DNA of 64,000 nt from Fidelibacterota bacterium (GTDB lineage: Bacteria > Fidelibacterota > Marinisomatia > Marinisomatales > SCKK01), in NCBI GenBank assembly GCA_004124475.1, contig SCKK01000016.1:1-64000 (forward strand), given 5' to 3'. The position numbers and the translations under genes are program-made. The notes beneath the pieces were generated by a model, which was not told where the DNA came from, made no database searches, and was given only the letters and a program-made list of their open reading frames with translations. Positions within the stretch are counted from its first letter, which is position 1. Each line of letters opens with the position of its first letter. Positions 62,532 to 64,000 of this stretch are shown piece by piece.

Positions 62532-62816
62532 TTAAGCAAATACCAACCTCCCTTTTGGCTCAGGAATTAGACGATTTAACTCTTTTACTGTTTCAATCCA
62601 TTCGGCAATGATGGTTCATATTTACTCATTCTTTAATTCTCCTCCACAGAATCCCGCGGACATTTTGTAGTGTAGAATGATATTTCTGACCTGCTTTACT
62701 TGATAAGGTTTTTCCATATTTCCTTTTGGTTGAATGTTTATGATTTCTTTAATCCCTTCTTTTGTGAATATATGATGACTTCCTTTAATTCTTTATTCAA
62801 AACCTAACGGTAAGTT
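62532..62816 (-). pseudogene. Inactivated hicA-hicB pair
   Basis: hicA remnant (62816-62622): LPLGFE, then TAA at 62795-62793, then RIKGSHHIFTKEGIKEIINIQPKG and KPYQVKQVRNIILHYK. The N-terminal half is gone and a stop cuts the rest. hicB remnant (62629-62532): MSKYE joined by a deletion and shift to IIAEWIETVKELNRLIPEPKGRLVFA. The 8-nt overlap and toxin-first order are those of a second HicAB type, different from the intact pair at 25.8-26.3 kb. Confidence 0.82.
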
Positions 62817-62983
62817 ACCTGCACTGAAAATCTGTCAATTGAACGTTCAAAATGGCTATTAACCATTATTTAACTCCTCCTTCAAAGGAGACCCTATGTG
62901 TCGAAGGAGCTCCTGCGGAGCAGACTCTCAAAATCACCTGTCCGCCCCGCCCGTTGGCGGGTGGCAGGCGGGCGCCTCACAGT

Positions 62984-64000
62984 TTACCCCGATCCTTCGA
63001 GACTTTCGGCGTCAGTTGAACTGGGGATTAGATTGCCTTTACTCAAAATATGCTGCGTAACACCAATATTAATATTTTTTTGCTTTATTCTTTTACTTTT
63101 ATGAGAAGTAAATAATGGCAGTTGTTTACCATTAAATCTTTGACATATGCTTTCCAATCGTTCATCAGATATATATTTTGCCATATCTTCGCTAAGATTT
63201 TTTGCCAAGTTTATTATGTCATTAATTTTAAAATCCTCTAAAACTCTTTGCAAATCAATTCGCATCAAATTTCCTTTTGTATAAGGTCGTTTAGCATCGA
63301 TGAAAGTAATTGACTTAAGAAATTCTTTAACTTGGTCACTATTCAATACTGTCCAGAATATGACAGCTTCTGAGAGGTCATCAAACGACATAAAGTAAAT
63401 GGTATCGTCAAACATTATTGGTTTACCATTTTTATCAGGTAAAACTAATGTAAATAAGGGTTGTTTATAAAAGCCTGAAATAGCAATCTTATATGGTTTG
63501 AATGAATATTCTCCTATACCAAAAATAGAGAATAAAGGTTTACCTCTATAAATACTTGATTTTCGCTTTGAGAAAAGGTTGTTATTTTTAACAAGATAGC
63601 TAAATAAGTTTGGATATAGCGTTGAAATATAAGATGTATCCTCACCAATTTTCTTCTGTGTAACAATAACATATTTTCTGGTTGTATTTATAACAACTTT
63701 TTTCAAGTCCGAACTTTTTAATAAACTATATACCAAATCATTCTCAATACTAATCTTCTGGTTGAAACCATTAATGAAGCCATCGCCAAAGGATTCAAGC
63801 TCCATGATTTTAGCACAATCGTGTTTTAGACCTTGACGCCAAGTAATAGGTGATATCCCATCATAATTATTAAAGTTCTTATAAGAATTAATATTTGAGA
63901 CGAATTTACTGTCTATCCACCCAAAACTATATTCGATGGAATCAGGTTTGTTTATGTTAGATACTCTACATATAAAAGAACTATCAGATTGACTGATTTG
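62984..64000 (-). CDS. Adenine-specific DNA methyltransferase, C-terminal part (gene runs off the window)
   Basis: The frame is open to the last base, so the apparent start at 63805 is internal: upstream codons continue with GWIDSKFVSNINSYKNFNN and ITWRQGLKHDCAKIMELES. WRQGxKHDCxKxMEL and the region FSIFGIGEYSFKPYKIAISGFYKQPLFTLVLPD, MFDDTIYFMSF and VLNSDQVKEFLKSITF are typical of the C-terminal target-recognition side of N6-adenine methylases near type IIG/Eco57I. The catalytic NPPY motif would lie beyond the edge. Confidence 0.8.
   Translation of the reverse strand, partial: QISQSDSSFICRVSNINKPDSIEYSFGWIDSKFVSNINSYKNFNNYDGISPITWRQGLKHDCAKIMELESFGDGFINGFNQKISIENDLVYSLLKSSDLKKVVINTTRKYVIVTQKKIGEDTSYISTLYPNLFSYLVKNNNLFSKRKSSIYRGKPLFSIFGIGEYSFKPYKIAISGFYKQPLFTLVLPDKNGKPIMFDDTIYFMSFDDLSEAVIFWTVLNSDQVKEFLKSITFIDAKRPYTKGNLMRIDLQRVLEDFKINDIINLAKNLSEDMAKYISDERLESICQRFNGKQLPLFTSHKSKRIKQKNINIGVTQHILSKGNLIPSSTDAESLEGSG

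Overview
The window looks like a chromosomal segment of an A+T-rich Gram-negative bacterium of the FCB superphylum; Candidatus Neomarinimicrobiota (Marinimicrobia, SAR406) is my best guess. The pointers are a PorZ-like beta-propeller protein with a FlgD-like C-terminal sorting domain, a TonB-dependent receptor under a TPP riboswitch, several large outer-membrane beta-barrels with type I signal peptides, and the block thrS-infC-rpmI-rplT-pheS-pheT-zapA. The phylum is inference; the Gram-negative, TonB-dependent, T9SS-like character is read from the proteins. Several one-base defects at homopolymers (rsmI, the potassium-channel RCK gene) may be real decay or consensus errors of a draft assembly.

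Layout. 0-3.9 kb: an oxidoreductase, a dead serine recombinase, an alpha/beta hydrolase, a selenocysteine-type SelW/Rdx gene whose in-frame TGA hides it from ordinary ORF calling, and tRNA-Ala. 4.0-9.6 kb: a three-gene operon for a cell-surface system (secreted protein, FecR/DUF5666-repeat protein, beta-barrel). 9.9-22.7 kb: secreted proteins, a site-2 protease, the PorZ-like protein, adenosine deaminase, an OPT transporter, and the riboswitch-controlled receptor. 22.7-30 kb: an accessory region of small minus-strand genes (MazEF-like, HicBA, lipoproteins, a monooxygenase) separated by two families of dispersed repeats, a 133-bp MITE with target-site duplication and at least one integron-type attC site; it ends with a RelA/SpoT-domain gene overlapping a small partner gene. 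30-34 kb: a RadC-N-like helix-hairpin-helix gene overlapping a large type IIG-like restriction-modification gene. 34-35.9 kb: a decayed toxin-antitoxin island between two diverged copies of the leuS 5' end.

35.5-59 kb is mostly core genome: leuS, a broken K+ channel, an MBL hydrolase, folD, zapA, pheST, rplT, rpmI, infC, thrS, a CtpA protease, tmk, rsmI, the lysine-catabolic pair lysine 6-transaminase plus aminoadipate-semialdehyde dehydrogenase, an Opp/Dpp ATPase and a three-gene membrane-protein operon. tRNA-Arg and tRNA-Val lie in this block.

59-64 kb is a second accessory region with two well-formed attC-like sites, each just after the 3' end of a minus-strand gene: a 765-aa AAA_13/RloC-like ATPase and a 268-aa cyclase-like protein. 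A dead hicAB pair and the 3' part of an adenine methyltransferase follow. No integrase is visible, so this fits a cluster of attC sites lacking an integrase (CALIN) loaded with defence-like cassettes.

The best candidates for something new are the selenoprotein, the RelA/SpoT gene pair, the 200-bp module placed upstream of three unrelated genes, the attC cassettes at 59-62.5 kb, and the FecR/DUF5666/barrel operon.
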